The position numbers and the translations under genes were made by a program. Of a stretch of 64,000 nucleotides of DNA, positions 9,241 through 18,125 are shown piece after piece. Source of the DNA: an uncultured Chlorobiaceae bacterium (lineage in GTDB: Bacteria; Bacteroidota; Chlorobiia; Chlorobiales; Chlorobiaceae); NCBI GenBank assembly GCA_903822595.1, contig CAIJPS010000036.1, positions 1 to 64,000 on the forward strand. The letters are read 5' to 3'. Position 1 is the stretch's first letter. Every line of letters begins with the position of its first letter. The notes beneath the pieces are model-generated. The model saw only the letters and a list, made by a program, of their open reading frames with translations, did no database searches and was not told the origin of the DNA.

Positions 9241-11049
9241 ATGCCAACTCCCTCAACCTCTTCTCCAACGACCACCTTTGAGCTGAGTGGGATAAGCACT
9301 CTTGATCCGTTGCTGAGTCTGGGACATGAAAAATGGAGTGCTCATTTCAGCTCTACGGTGGAGCTTACCTACAGTTTCCCCTGGCTTGGAGGTGCAACTG
9401 CTTATTGGCAATCACCCTACAGTCCAAATGCAGAGCCGGATGCAGCACAGCTTCTGGCTCTGAATGCTGCGCAAATATCAGCCGTAACCCATGCGCTTCA
9501 AGCCTGGGCTGATGTAGCGGCACTCTCGTTCAGACAGGTTCCCGAAAGTGCCGGTGAAGTCGGCGACTTTCGTTTTGCCATATCATCCGCCGTTGGCAGC
9601 GGGACCTGGGGGTGGTGTGGATATCCGAACAGTTATTGGGCTGCTGCCGCAGATGTCTGGATCAATCCAGCGATTGCTGCACAAAGTAACTGGGCTAATG
9701 GCTCCTACAACTATCTCTCTCTTATCCACGAAATCGGTCATGGGCTTGGACTGAAACACCCCGGAAATTACGGTGATTCGGGGAGCGGTGAAGCAGGGCC
9801 CTATCTGCCCGAAGCCCTCGATTTCAGGAATTTCACGATCATGTCCTATAACAGTGCGAAATACTATTATTTGGACACTGCACAGAGTCAATACATCATT
9901 GTTGACCCGCAAACCCCGATGGTTTATGACATCGCGGCAATCCAGTACCTCTACGGAGCCAATAACAACTACAGAACCGGGGATGATCTCTACCGATTTG
10001 ATCCAACGATCCCCTTTTACACCAGCATCTGGGATGCAGGCGGCAATGACACGCTCGACCTGTCGAACTTCACCACCAATTGCGATATTGATCTGACACC
10101 AGGGCATTACTCATCCATCTGGTACAACAATCCGGGAACTATATCCGGTCTGTACGATGGTTCCAATAATCTTGGCATTGCATTTGGCGTCATTATTGAA
10201 AATGCCACCGGTGGTTCCGGTAGCGACACCATTATCGGAAATACGGTCAGTAATATCTTGAATGGCGGGCCCGGGAGTGACCGGTTAACCGGCGGGGCAG
10301 GCAATGATATCCTTGATGGTGGTGATGGCGCCGATACGGCAGTGTTCAGCGGAAACTATGCTGGATACACCATCACAGGCGATCCGGCGACCTCCCTCTA
10401 CGTGGTTATTGACAAAAGTGCGAATCGTGACGGGAGAGACACCATTCGCCATGTCGAATACTTTGTCTTCGCAGATATGACCTTACGTGCCTCCGACTCG
10501 ATTTCAGATACCTATGTTCCCATCACTCCCATGCTCCGTAATGGTCTCACGGTCATGCCGGAGCGCTACATCGGCCTGGCAACAGCCGCCGGGGGAGCAC
10601 CCATCCATTTTCAGTTCATCGGCGACAGTAGCAATGAGGTGCTGATTGGTACTGCCTCTAACGACTTCATCAATGTCGCAGGCGGAGTTGACGCTGTCAA
10701 TGCAGGAGATGGCAACGATGTGATTGATGGTGGAACCGGTTCGAACTTCCTGACAGGAGGAGCCGGAACCGACATCTTCTTCTCCGATGGCAGAGGAGGC
10801 GTGACGACCTGGTCAACCATCACCGACTGGCAGGCAGGGGAGCAGTTGTCGGTCTGGGGCTGGACTCCCGGAACAAGCAGCGTTGTGGCGTGGGTTCGGG
10901 CAGGTGCTGCGGGCTATGAAGGGTTGACGATGCATGCCGACCTGAACGGCGACGGCACCATCGACACTTCGGTCACCTTCACCGGAATTGTTTCGCAATC
11001 GCAACTGCCCACTCCGCTTGAGTTTGATGCTCTTTTGTGGTTTACGTGA
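9241..11049 (+). CDS. Serralysin-type (M10) zinc metalloprotease with RTX C-terminal module
   Basis: A 602-residue secreted metalloprotease. The zinc site HEIGHGLGLKHP (His163, His167, His173; catalytic Glu164) and the Met-turn MSYNS (Met201) are intact, so it should be active. The catalytic domain covers about residues 20-260 and is followed by a serralysin-like C-terminal part (YDIAAIQYLYGANNNYRTGDD) and RTX repeats (GGSGSDTIIG, GGAGNDILDGGDGADTAVF, about 325-365). The shared C-terminal module (from about 425) ends LLWFT instead of LWFV. Family members are exported unfolded by ABC-type secretion and cut peptides or matrix proteins outside the cell. It is last of the five-gene array. Its stop overlaps by 8 bases the end of the convergent methyltransferase gene. 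Confidence 0.92.
   Translation: MPTPSTSSPTTTFELSGISTLDPLLSLGHEKWSAHFSSTVELTYSFPWLGGATAYWQSPYSPNAEPDAAQLLALNAAQISAVTHALQAWADVAALSFRQVPESAGEVGDFRFAISSAVGSGTWGWCGYPNSYWAAAADVWINPAIAAQSNWANGSYNYLSLIHEIGHGLGLKHPGNYGDSGSGEAGPYLPEALDFRNFTIMSYNSAKYYYLDTAQSQYIIVDPQTPMVYDIAAIQYLYGANNNYRTGDDLYRFDPTIPFYTSIWDAGGNDTLDLSNFTTNCDIDLTPGHYSSIWYNNPGTISGLYDGSNNLGIAFGVIIENATGGSGSDTIIGNTVSNILNGGPGSDRLTGGAGNDILDGGDGADTAVFSGNYAGYTITGDPATSLYVVIDKSANRDGRDTIRHVEYFVFADMTLRASDSISDTYVPITPMLRNGLTVMPERYIGLATAAGGAPIHFQFIGDSSNEVLIGTASNDFINVAGGVDAVNAGDGNDVIDGGTGSNFLTGGAGTDIFFSDGRGGVTTWSTITDWQAGEQLSVWGWTPGTSSVVAWVRAGAAGYEGLTMHADLNGDGTIDTSVTFTGIVSQSQLPTPLEFDALLWFT
10517..11046 (+). repeat. Shared C-terminal RTX module, copy 5
   Basis: Fifth copy of the module, at the end of the metalloprotease gene. 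It keeps NGLTVMPERYIG and GTGSNFLTGGAGTDIFFSDG but ends LEFDALLWFT. Confidence 0.85.
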
Positions 11050-11821
11050 CGATGCTGCTATCAGGCAGCTCTTTCTGGACGACGACGGTAAATCCGTTGC
11101 CAACCTTCTTGTCGGGATCCTCGGTGGCGACAACACGATAGTTCAGGTAAGCGCACAGTTCAAGGAAGTTGTCGAGGTTAAACACCGCGTGATGGCCACG
11201 CGCTCCTCCGGCCATCGCGTCATCTTCCGCCGTCCGGATTCCTGTCAGATGCCTTTTTACCAGCACGTCAAACGCAGTGACCGGGCGGTGCTCATCCGGC
11301 ACGCGGTCAACATGCGGTGCAATGGTAAAAATATAGCCGCCGGGCTTGATGACCCGGTACCACTCCTTCATCGCCTTGATGGGATCAAAATAGTGCTCAA
11401 CCACATGCGAACTGATAATGAAGTCGAGAGTATTGTCTTTAAAAGGGAGATCATCGCCTTCTGAAACAATGTCAACTTTCATGGCCGACCCGCACAACTC
11501 GATTTCAGCCTGCTTGAAAATAGTGTCATCATTGCCGCAATAATCAATGTTCAGGCAATGCGGAAGATTGAACGAGTTATGGGCGCTTCCCCCTATCTCG
11601 ATTCCCCAAAGGTCGTCGAGGAGCTGGTGCGCAAGCTCTGAATCCGGAAAAGCAAACTTTTTTACCGCTGGTGGCGGTACCGTTACTGCTACCTGCTCCG
11701 GCTCCGCTTCAGGAAGGCTGACCGCAACCGGCTCTTCAGTTTTGCAGAGAGGTTGTTGTTTCACAACTTTCGGCCTCTTCAATGCATCGCGGAACAGCAG
11801 GATGGGATTCAATATTTTCAT
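11042..11821 (-). CDS. Class I SAM-dependent methyltransferase (type 11-like)
   Basis: About 259 residues when started at the ATG at 11821 (MKILNPILLFRDALK). An in-frame GTG at 11884 would overlap the upstream gene by 56 bases and is less likely. A Pro/Glu/Val-rich linker (about residues 20-70) leads into a methyltransferase core with NSFNLPHCLNIDYCG, a degenerate SAM motif, DLPFKDNTLDFIISSHVVEH and WYRVIKPGGYIFTIAPH. This matches methyltransferase type 11 proteins found in glycan loci; the substrate (probably a sugar or glycan) is inferred only from context. It lies 8 bases downstream of the methyltransferase-glycosyltransferase fusion on the same strand and is probably co-transcribed with it. 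It converges on and overlaps the metalloprotease gene. Confidence 0.8.
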   Translation of the reverse strand: MKILNPILLFRDALKRPKVVKQQPLCKTEEPVAVSLPEAEPEQVAVTVPPPAVKKFAFPDSELAHQLLDDLWGIEIGGSAHNSFNLPHCLNIDYCGNDDTIFKQAEIELCGSAMKVDIVSEGDDLPFKDNTLDFIISSHVVEHYFDPIKAMKEWYRVIKPGGYIFTIAPHVDRVPDEHRPVTAFDVLVKRHLTGIRTAEDDAMAGGARGHHAVFNLDNFLELCAYLNYRVVATEDPDKKVGNGFTVVVQKELPDSSIVT

Positions 11822-11828
11822 GATTTTT

Positions 11829-14810
11829 TTATTGAAACGGTTTCTGACTGATTCTTGGAGGGCACGCAAAGCTGAAATCCTCACTCATAATGGAAAGGTT
11901 TGGACTGTATGCCGGGTCATGCTCGATAAAGTTTTTCCAGGTGCGCTGCATATAGCTGATCTCTCTCCTCTTTTTTGCTTGATCCGGCGCACATGCCTCA
12001 TCGTGTTGCGCCAGTGATGGATGAAAACGCAATGCAGCATAGGGTGTCCAGACGTTTCTCAGCCCCCTTGCCGTCAGTTTCAGGCAAAAATCAACTTGCA
12101 TAAACTCCCGTTCCAGCTCTTTTCTGTTCAGACCGCCAACCTTAAGATAGGTTTTCCGGTTTACCACAAGACATCCGCCAGCCAGCGCTGAAAAAGATTG
12201 CTGGAGGCATCCGCGCCCGATATAGCCCGGATGACCGTTGGTCAGATTTTTATGCGCGTAGCCCGCTACATTGCCGATTCCCATGATCACGCCGCCGTGG
12301 AGCAGGGTGTTTTCGCTGCATAACAGTTTTGCGCCAACGGCTCCAATACCCCTCTGTATGGCATGGCCGACCATTTCCGTCAGCCACTCAGGCGTAAGCA
12401 CCTCAAGATTGTTGTCCAAAAGGCAAAGGTAGTCGGCTGATGAAGCTGCTGCTGCACGATTATTGAACTTCGAAAAGTTGCCTGGTGCCTTGTGACGAAT
12501 GATCGTGATGCGACCCCTGCCTTTCAGTCCATCATAAAAAGAGATGGTCTCATCATCGATTGATGCATGATCAATAATGGTGATTGAATAATTACTGTAG
12601 GTTGTTTTCTGCAAAATGGCCTGGATACAGCGCTCCGTATTGACAAGGTCGCCACGGTGATGCACAAGAATATCGACTGACGGTGGAGGATCCGGAACGG
12701 TATAGATAACCCTGTTGAACACCTGTGCATCCGGCGCCTCGGTTACGATCGCCTTGACCCGTTGCCGCTCAAGATGTGCCTTCACCGCATTGACGGCGGC
12801 AACCAGCGCATAAGGCTTTGCATCAATGGTCATAGCCGTACTCTTTTCATGAATTCTCCAATGGTAGAGAACACGCGGAATATGGCGGATCTGGTCAGGC
12901 CGGATTTGCTCGCAAACACGCAAGGCAAGGTCATAATCCTGCGACCCTTCAAGGCCCTCACGGAACCCCCCGATGCGCCTGATCAAGGCGCTCTTGTAGA
13001 GCCCGAGATGGGAGATCATGTTGTGGCAAAGCAACAGGTCATAATTAAAATCGCTTTTAAAATAGGGGCCATTTCTCACGCCAGAGTCATCAATCTTGTC
13101 TTCATCCGAATAGATCATACCGGCATCCGGATGGCTGATAATTTCCTTTGCATTCCAGTACAGCGCAAGAGGATGGAAAAGGTCATCATGATCCAGCAAG
13201 GCGATGTAGGCACCCGTTGCAATTGCAAGAGCAGAGTTGCTTGCCGCCGAAATGTGGCCGTTTTTTTCCCGGAAAACAGAGCGGATTCTTGTATCCTGGC
13301 GGCTCCACTCATTGATGACCTCCCTGACTTTCGGATCAGTGGAACAATCATCAGCAATGCAGAGCTCCCAATGTGGATAAATCTGGTTGCAGACCGAGCT
13401 GATTGCCTCATTGAGAAAGTCGGAATGGGGATTGTACACCGGCATGAGCACAGAAATCAATGGCGGCTTTGTCATCGTCATGATCTCAGCCTTGATGATC
13501 CCGAGCTGCACTGCATCGGTTCTATCAAACTGCTCAACCCACTTCTCATAATCTTTGGTATCACCGTCAATGTTGACCTTGACGTCGCTCTCCGGCTGCT
13601 CAAACCGAAAGCGCCAGCTCCTCCTGATTCTGGTCAGACGCTTTCGGTATGAGTTTGATACTTTTCGCATCGGTTTTGTCATCCTCCAACTGCGCGACGT
13701 GATCATAAACCTGAGCCGCTTCCTGAGTCCTGCAACGCAGTCGTTACGTTCATTGATGGAGGCATGCTGTTCAGCAATGACGCGCTCCCGCTCCGTGATG
13801 ACGGTACCCTGTTCAGCAATGATACGCTCCCGCTCCGTGATAGCTGCGGCCTGTTCCGTGATGGCTGCGCTCTGTTTCGTAATGGTAGTGGCCTGATCCG
13901 TGATGACGGCAGCCTGTTCCGTGATGGTGCGGTCACGCTCAAGGATCATGGCGATGCGATCCGTGATCATGGTATCGCGTTCAACAATCATCGCGATGCG
14001 TTCCTTGATATGGTGATCCTTTATGCTCACCTCCGTCTGTAATTCCGTGCGCCTTCCAGCCTCGGCAAAGAGCCCTTTGACCAGCGAGCGCCCTGTCTGC
14101 TCACGGCACAATGCCGCCAGAATCCTCATGGTTTCATCCTGCTGATCTCCAACAAGAAGCACACCAAGACCGAAGGAGTGATCGAATGAGAGGTTCGGGT
14201 AAAGAGCAGAAAGCTCAGTCCAGAGCTTCCAGACTCCGAAGTCGTCGCGTTTTACGGCAATGTCGTGGAAGAGCACGACCCCACGGGCCGACATTTTCGG
14301 CAACCAGGTTTCGAAATCGTGCCTGACAGCCTCATAGGTATGCAGCCCGTCAATATGCAGCAGGTCAATTGAGCGGTCGGCAAAGAGGCTCAAGGCCTCA
14401 TCAAACCTCATGCGCAGAAGGGTAGAAAAATCACGATAAAGCCGCTCATTGTGCTGTGAGACATCCCTGAAAATCTCCTCCCCGTAAAACCCTGTCTGAT
14501 GGTCACCTGCCCAGGTATCGACAGCATAACATTTCGTTTCAGGGCTGAACTGGCGGGCGCTCTGGCAGAACGAGAAATAGGAGTGGCCGGAATGGGAGCC
14601 AAGTTCGACAAGAAGGTTCGGTCTGCACTCTTTGACGATCCACATGGCAAAAGGGATATGGCCCGCCCATGACCAGGGTGGATAAAGCTTCAGCGGTCTG
14701 GGCAAAAGAGCTACGGTAGAGAAATCAAGCATGCGTCCTGACAGGTTATTATGATGGTTCATGAAATGGGTAATGCAAGAGCGTTGCCCATTCCAGATTT
14801 TCTTGTTCAA
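11829..14810 (-). CDS. Methyltransferase-coiled coil-GT2-GT2 fusion protein
   Basis: A 993-residue multi-domain enzyme. About residues 25-250 form a class I methyltransferase of the Methyltransf_24 type (LLVELGSHSGHSYFSFCQ, DLLHIDGLHTYEAVRHDF, GVVLFHDIAV). About 260-365 are a heptad repeat coiled coil (ITEQAAV-type units). About 425-650 form a family-2 glycosyltransferase domain (LISVLMPVYNPHSDF, ALLDHDDLFHP, GSQDYDLALR). About 700-950 form a second GT2-like domain (VDILVHHRGDLVNTERC, CLLDNNLEVLTPEW, MQVDFCLKL). The combination suggests a glycan polymerase that adds sugars and methylates them. An in-frame ATG at 14732 (MLDFSTVALLPRPLK) aligns better with the paralogue and is an alternative start. 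It diverges from that paralogue at 14923. No signal peptide or membrane segment is seen, so it is likely cytoplasmic. Confidence 0.87.
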   Translation of the reverse strand: MNKKIWNGQRSCITHFMNHHNNLSGRMLDFSTVALLPRPLKLYPPWSWAGHIPFAMWIVKECRPNLLVELGSHSGHSYFSFCQSARQFSPETKCYAVDTWAGDHQTGFYGEEIFRDVSQHNERLYRDFSTLLRMRFDEALSLFADRSIDLLHIDGLHTYEAVRHDFETWLPKMSARGVVLFHDIAVKRDDFGVWKLWTELSALYPNLSFDHSFGLGVLLVGDQQDETMRILAALCREQTGRSLVKGLFAEAGRRTELQTEVSIKDHHIKERIAMIVERDTMITDRIAMILERDRTITEQAAVITDQATTITKQSAAITEQAAAITERERIIAEQGTVITERERVIAEQHASINERNDCVAGLRKRLRFMITSRSWRMTKPMRKVSNSYRKRLTRIRRSWRFRFEQPESDVKVNIDGDTKDYEKWVEQFDRTDAVQLGIIKAEIMTMTKPPLISVLMPVYNPHSDFLNEAISSVCNQIYPHWELCIADDCSTDPKVREVINEWSRQDTRIRSVFREKNGHISAASNSALAIATGAYIALLDHDDLFHPLALYWNAKEIISHPDAGMIYSDEDKIDDSGVRNGPYFKSDFNYDLLLCHNMISHLGLYKSALIRRIGGFREGLEGSQDYDLALRVCEQIRPDQIRHIPRVLYHWRIHEKSTAMTIDAKPYALVAAVNAVKAHLERQRVKAIVTEAPDAQVFNRVIYTVPDPPPSVDILVHHRGDLVNTERCIQAILQKTTYSNYSITIIDHASIDDETISFYDGLKGRGRITIIRHKAPGNFSKFNNRAAAASSADYLCLLDNNLEVLTPEWLTEMVGHAIQRGIGAVGAKLLCSENTLLHGGVIMGIGNVAGYAHKNLTNGHPGYIGRGCLQQSFSALAGGCLVVNRKTYLKVGGLNRKELEREFMQVDFCLKLTARGLRNVWTPYAALRFHPSLAQHDEACAPDQAKKRREISYMQRTWKNFIEHDPAYSPNLSIMSEDFSFACPPRISQKPFQ
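13735..14025 (-). repeat. 21-base tandem repeat encoding heptad coiled coil
   Basis: About thirteen consecutive seven-residue units, each starting with Ile and mostly of the form ITEQAAV, ITERERI, IAEQGTV, ITDRIAM. At DNA level this is an imperfect 21-base tandem repeat. It links the methyltransferase to the first glycosyltransferase domain and may set the distance between the two active sites. Confidence 0.75.
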
Positions 14811-14922
14811 TGTACATTAAACGTTGGCTCTTCGTAAAATTTAGAGGAAAAGAACCGGCCACAAGCTTTTATTTATTCCGGAATATTTTTTTATCGATAT
14901 TGGTAAAAATTATTGAAACTCC

Positions 14923-17664
14923 ATGGAATACCTGCTTGCACAAACGCTCCAGCTCAAACCACTCCGAATCGAGCCGCCACTGAACTGGGTCGGGCATATT
15001 CCGTTTGCATTCTGGCTGATTGATGCGGCAAAGCCGGAAGTGCTGGTAGAATTGGGCACTCATACCGGCAACTCCTATTTCGCATTCTGCCAAAGTGTCG
15101 AGCACCACCATCTTTCCACGCACTGTTATGCTGTTGACTCATGGCAGGGCGACGAACATGCAGGCTACTATGGCGATGAGGTCTATCAGGCTGTTGCCGC
15201 ACACAATCACAAGCTCTACAGTGCCTTCTCTTCCCTTTTGAGAATGACCTTCGATGAAGCGCATAGCCATTTTTCCGACAATACCATAGACATTCTTCAT
15301 ATAGATGGTATGCACACCTACGAGGCAGTCCTGCACGACTTCAACACCTGGTTGCCAAAAATGTCGGAAAAAGGTATTGTCCTTTTTCATGACATTGTGG
15401 TCAAAGAGAGAGGTTTTGGTGTATGGAAACTTTGGGATGAGCTTTCCGCCCGCTACCCGCACCTCTCTTTTGAACACTCCTACGGCCTTGGCATACTTTT
15501 TGTTGGGACGCAGCAAACCGTTCCCGTTAAAGCCCTGCTTGAAAAGTGGTTGTCAGCAGAAAGCCGGCCCTTTTTCAGTCAATTTTTCGCACTCTCAGGA
15601 GAGCGTGTCGAGCTGGATTATCATACCCGTAAGCTTGTCCGTGAATTTACCCTTGAGGTTCAGGAGCGCGAACAGCAACTGATGAAGCTTGCCGGTGAGC
15701 TGCAGGAGCGCGACTCCCGGATCATGGCGCTCTCCGGCGAGCTGCACGAGCGCGACTCCCGAATTGCTGCCCTGACCGCCGACTATAACCGGGTTATCAG
15801 CTCCAGCAGTTGGAGAGTCATGAAACCGGTGCGTAAAATAGCCAAATCGCTTCGCAAGCGAACAAGAAAAATCAAAAACATCCTGTCAAGGCTTGCCGGC
15901 AGAGCACCCGCACAAACCGGCATTGCCAGCAATGCCAAACCACCCGAGAGAAACGACTATGCAGCATGGATTGCGCGCTACGACACCCTCGATGCTCGGA
16001 AACAGCAATTGATCATTGATGATATCGCCCTGATGAAGCAGCCTTCACGCATCTCACTGCTCATGGTGCTCTCTCGTTCCTCTTTCCGCTTTCTTGACGA
16101 AACGATCATCTCGGTCAAAAAGCAACTCTATCCCGACTGGGAACTTTGCATTGCTGTCGATGCTTCAGCCGACAAAAAAGTGCAAGCCCTGATAAAAAAA
16201 CATGCCGGAAAAGAGCGCAGGATAAAATATAATATCAGCAAAGAAGCTGAACCTCTTCAGGCAGGCGGCAATGCAGCTCTTGCAATGGCTACAGGCGACT
16301 TCGTCGCCCTGCTCGACCATGACGTTTTGCTTTCGCCTGATGCGCTCTACCGGATAGCGCGGGAGATCATAACCTATCCTGGTACAACGCTGCTCTATGC
16401 AGATGAAGATCAGCTTGATGCGGGAGGTAATCGGTGCAACCCCTGGTTTAAATCTGATTTTGATTACACCCTCTTTCTCTGCCAGAACATGACCGCCCAT
16501 CTCACCATCTGCAAAACAGAGCTGGTCAAGGCCGTGGGTGGATTCAGAAAAGGCTATGAAGGCGCCGATGATTATGACCTCATGCTGAGGCTCATCGAAT
16601 TACCCGATGCGACACGGATACGCCACATTCCAAGAGTGCTCTGCCACACGCCTCTCATCAAGCAAAAACCCCGCGCTCACTTCGCAGCATTGAAGGCGCT
16701 TGATGAACATCTGCAGCGCATGGGCATTGCCGCACATGCTGAACCCGCGCCCGAAGCTCCGGGCATGAACCGCGTGCGTTACCACCTGCCCGTAACACCT
16801 CCCTCCGTTGAAATTATTATCCTCACCCGCGACAAACCCGCGCTCCTGAAACGGTGCATGGAGACGCTCCTTGAAAAAACAACCTACCCGAACTACAGCA
16901 TCACTCTTGTCGATAACGGATCGGAAGAGAGCGAAACCCTTGAACTTCTCTCCACCTTGCAACAGCACCCCCTTATCTCCGTCTGCAGGGAGGATGCCCC
17001 ATTCAACTTTTCAAGGCTCAATAATCAGGTGGTACAACGCTCGGAGGCCGACTTTATCTGCCTTATGAACAATGATATTGAGGTCATAACCGCAGACTGG
17101 CTCAATGAAATGGTCAGCCACGCACTGCAGGAGAAGGTTGGCGCCGTTGGCGCCAGGCTCTGGTATCCAAATGAAACCCTGCAGCACGGTGGCGTCATTC
17201 TTGGACTGGGAGGCCTTGCAGGTCATGCAAACAAAAACAGTAAAAAAGGCGAGGGCGGTTACTGTTCGAGAGCCTCCCTCCAGCAAACTTTTTCTGCCGT
17301 AACGGGCGCATGTCTTGTGGTTCGCAGAGAACTCTATCTGGGCATCGGCGGCCTTGATGAAAAAAACCTCAGCGTTGCCTTTAATGACGTCGACTTTTGC
17401 CTGAGGCTTCGTGAAAAAGGGTTCCGTAACCTCTGGACGCCCTATGCCGACTTTTATCACCACGAATCAGCATCAAGAGGTGAGGAGGACACCCCAGAAA
17501 AAAAAGTGCGGATAGGCAGAGAGAATACCTATATGAAAGAGCGCTGGGCACAGGAGTTGCCGCATGACCCCGCATACAGCCCGAATCTTACCATTGAGCG
17601 GGAAGATTTTTCCCTTGCCTGGCCGCCTCGACTTGCTCCGGAATTCTCGAAAGGAGTGAGGTAA
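14923..17664 (+). CDS. Methyltransferase-coiled coil-GT2-GT2 fusion protein (divergent paralogue)
   Basis: A 913-residue paralogue of the divergent fusion protein. Its methyltransferase domain (VLVELGTHTGNSYFAFCQ, DILHIDGMHTYEAVLHDF, GIVLFHDIVV) starts at once after MEYLLAQTLQ. It has a shorter coiled coil with two 14-residue units (LAGELQERDSRIMA, LSGELHERDSRIAA). In the first GT2 domain (about residues 375-590) the usual start is altered to ISLLMVLSRSSFRF and the acidic motif is DHDV rather than DHDD. The second GT2 domain (about 630-880) has VEIIILTRDKPALLKRC, CLMNNDIEVITADW and FNDVDFCLRL. The first transferase site may have weakened or changed its donor. The 112 bases to the opposite gene should hold both promoters. 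Confidence 0.87.
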   Translation: MEYLLAQTLQLKPLRIEPPLNWVGHIPFAFWLIDAAKPEVLVELGTHTGNSYFAFCQSVEHHHLSTHCYAVDSWQGDEHAGYYGDEVYQAVAAHNHKLYSAFSSLLRMTFDEAHSHFSDNTIDILHIDGMHTYEAVLHDFNTWLPKMSEKGIVLFHDIVVKERGFGVWKLWDELSARYPHLSFEHSYGLGILFVGTQQTVPVKALLEKWLSAESRPFFSQFFALSGERVELDYHTRKLVREFTLEVQEREQQLMKLAGELQERDSRIMALSGELHERDSRIAALTADYNRVISSSSWRVMKPVRKIAKSLRKRTRKIKNILSRLAGRAPAQTGIASNAKPPERNDYAAWIARYDTLDARKQQLIIDDIALMKQPSRISLLMVLSRSSFRFLDETIISVKKQLYPDWELCIAVDASADKKVQALIKKHAGKERRIKYNISKEAEPLQAGGNAALAMATGDFVALLDHDVLLSPDALYRIAREIITYPGTTLLYADEDQLDAGGNRCNPWFKSDFDYTLFLCQNMTAHLTICKTELVKAVGGFRKGYEGADDYDLMLRLIELPDATRIRHIPRVLCHTPLIKQKPRAHFAALKALDEHLQRMGIAAHAEPAPEAPGMNRVRYHLPVTPPSVEIIILTRDKPALLKRCMETLLEKTTYPNYSITLVDNGSEESETLELLSTLQQHPLISVCREDAPFNFSRLNNQVVQRSEADFICLMNNDIEVITADWLNEMVSHALQEKVGAVGARLWYPNETLQHGGVILGLGGLAGHANKNSKKGEGGYCSRASLQQTFSAVTGACLVVRRELYLGIGGLDEKNLSVAFNDVDFCLRLREKGFRNLWTPYADFYHHESASRGEEDTPEKKVRIGRENTYMKERWAQELPHDPAYSPNLTIEREDFSLAWPPRLAPEFSKGVR

Positions 17665-17685
17665 AACGCTGATTTTTTTTGTTGT

Positions 17686-17949
17686 ATGATCAAAAAAAAG
17701 TATAATAAAGAGTCAGTTGCGCTGATGGTGCAGGAGAGGGAGCAATTGTACTTGCGGGGATGCAACATGTCGCAGGTGGTTTTTACTGTCAGGAACGTGG
17801 TAACGTCAGCCATCAAAGAACGGTGTGTCAGGAAGTTGCCTGCCGGTATGGCAGGCTTGATTGATCTGGCATTCGGGATGGTCGAAGGGGGAGAAGGCGC
17901 ACTGAAGTATTCTGTTACAAATGAAGGCTATCGGAAAGAGGCAAGATAA
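17686..17949 (+). CDS. Possible small protein of unknown function
   Basis: An 87-residue open frame starting MIKKKYNKESVALMVQ, basic and rich in Val and Arg, with no domain I recognise. It sits alone in the 461 bases between the glycosyltransferase gene and the large surface protein, with no clear ribosome binding site. It could be a remnant or a chance frame. The rest of this gap (17950-18125) holds only a promoter-like sequence. Confidence 0.25.
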   Translation: MIKKKYNKESVALMVQEREQLYLRGCNMSQVVFTVRNVVTSAIKERCVRKLPAGMAGLIDLAFGMVEGGEGALKYSVTNEGYRKEAR

Positions 17950-18073
17950 TCTGTCAAACTAACCTGGTTTTATCCCTGTTTGTGAATGAGAGTAGTTTGT
18001 GATGACTCGTAACGGTAATTTATTCGGCTGATTTTGCCGGAATTTGTTGTTATTGTGATTGGTAGTTATTAAA

Positions 18074-18100
18074 TTGACCGAAAGTTCTCTGTTTTATTCT
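18074..18100 (+). promoter_or_regulatory. Candidate sigma-70-like promoter for the large surface protein
   Basis: TTGACC at 18074-18079 and TATTCT at 18095-18100, 15 bases apart (short of the ideal 17), about 25 bases before the ATG. Based on consensus resemblance only. Confidence 0.3.
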
Positions 18101-18125
18101 CCTAACAAATAAATAGTATATAACT

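Noticed and set aside
1..11049. CRISPR or other regular array in the repeat-rich left part
   Set aside because: All repeats there are in-frame protein repeats with coding periodicity; no direct repeat with unique spacers of constant length.
13703..14042. Open frames on both strands over the coiled-coil region (Arg/Ser-rich products)
   Set aside because: They come from the 21-base repeat read in other frames and lie fully inside the fusion gene; no ribosome binding site or family match.
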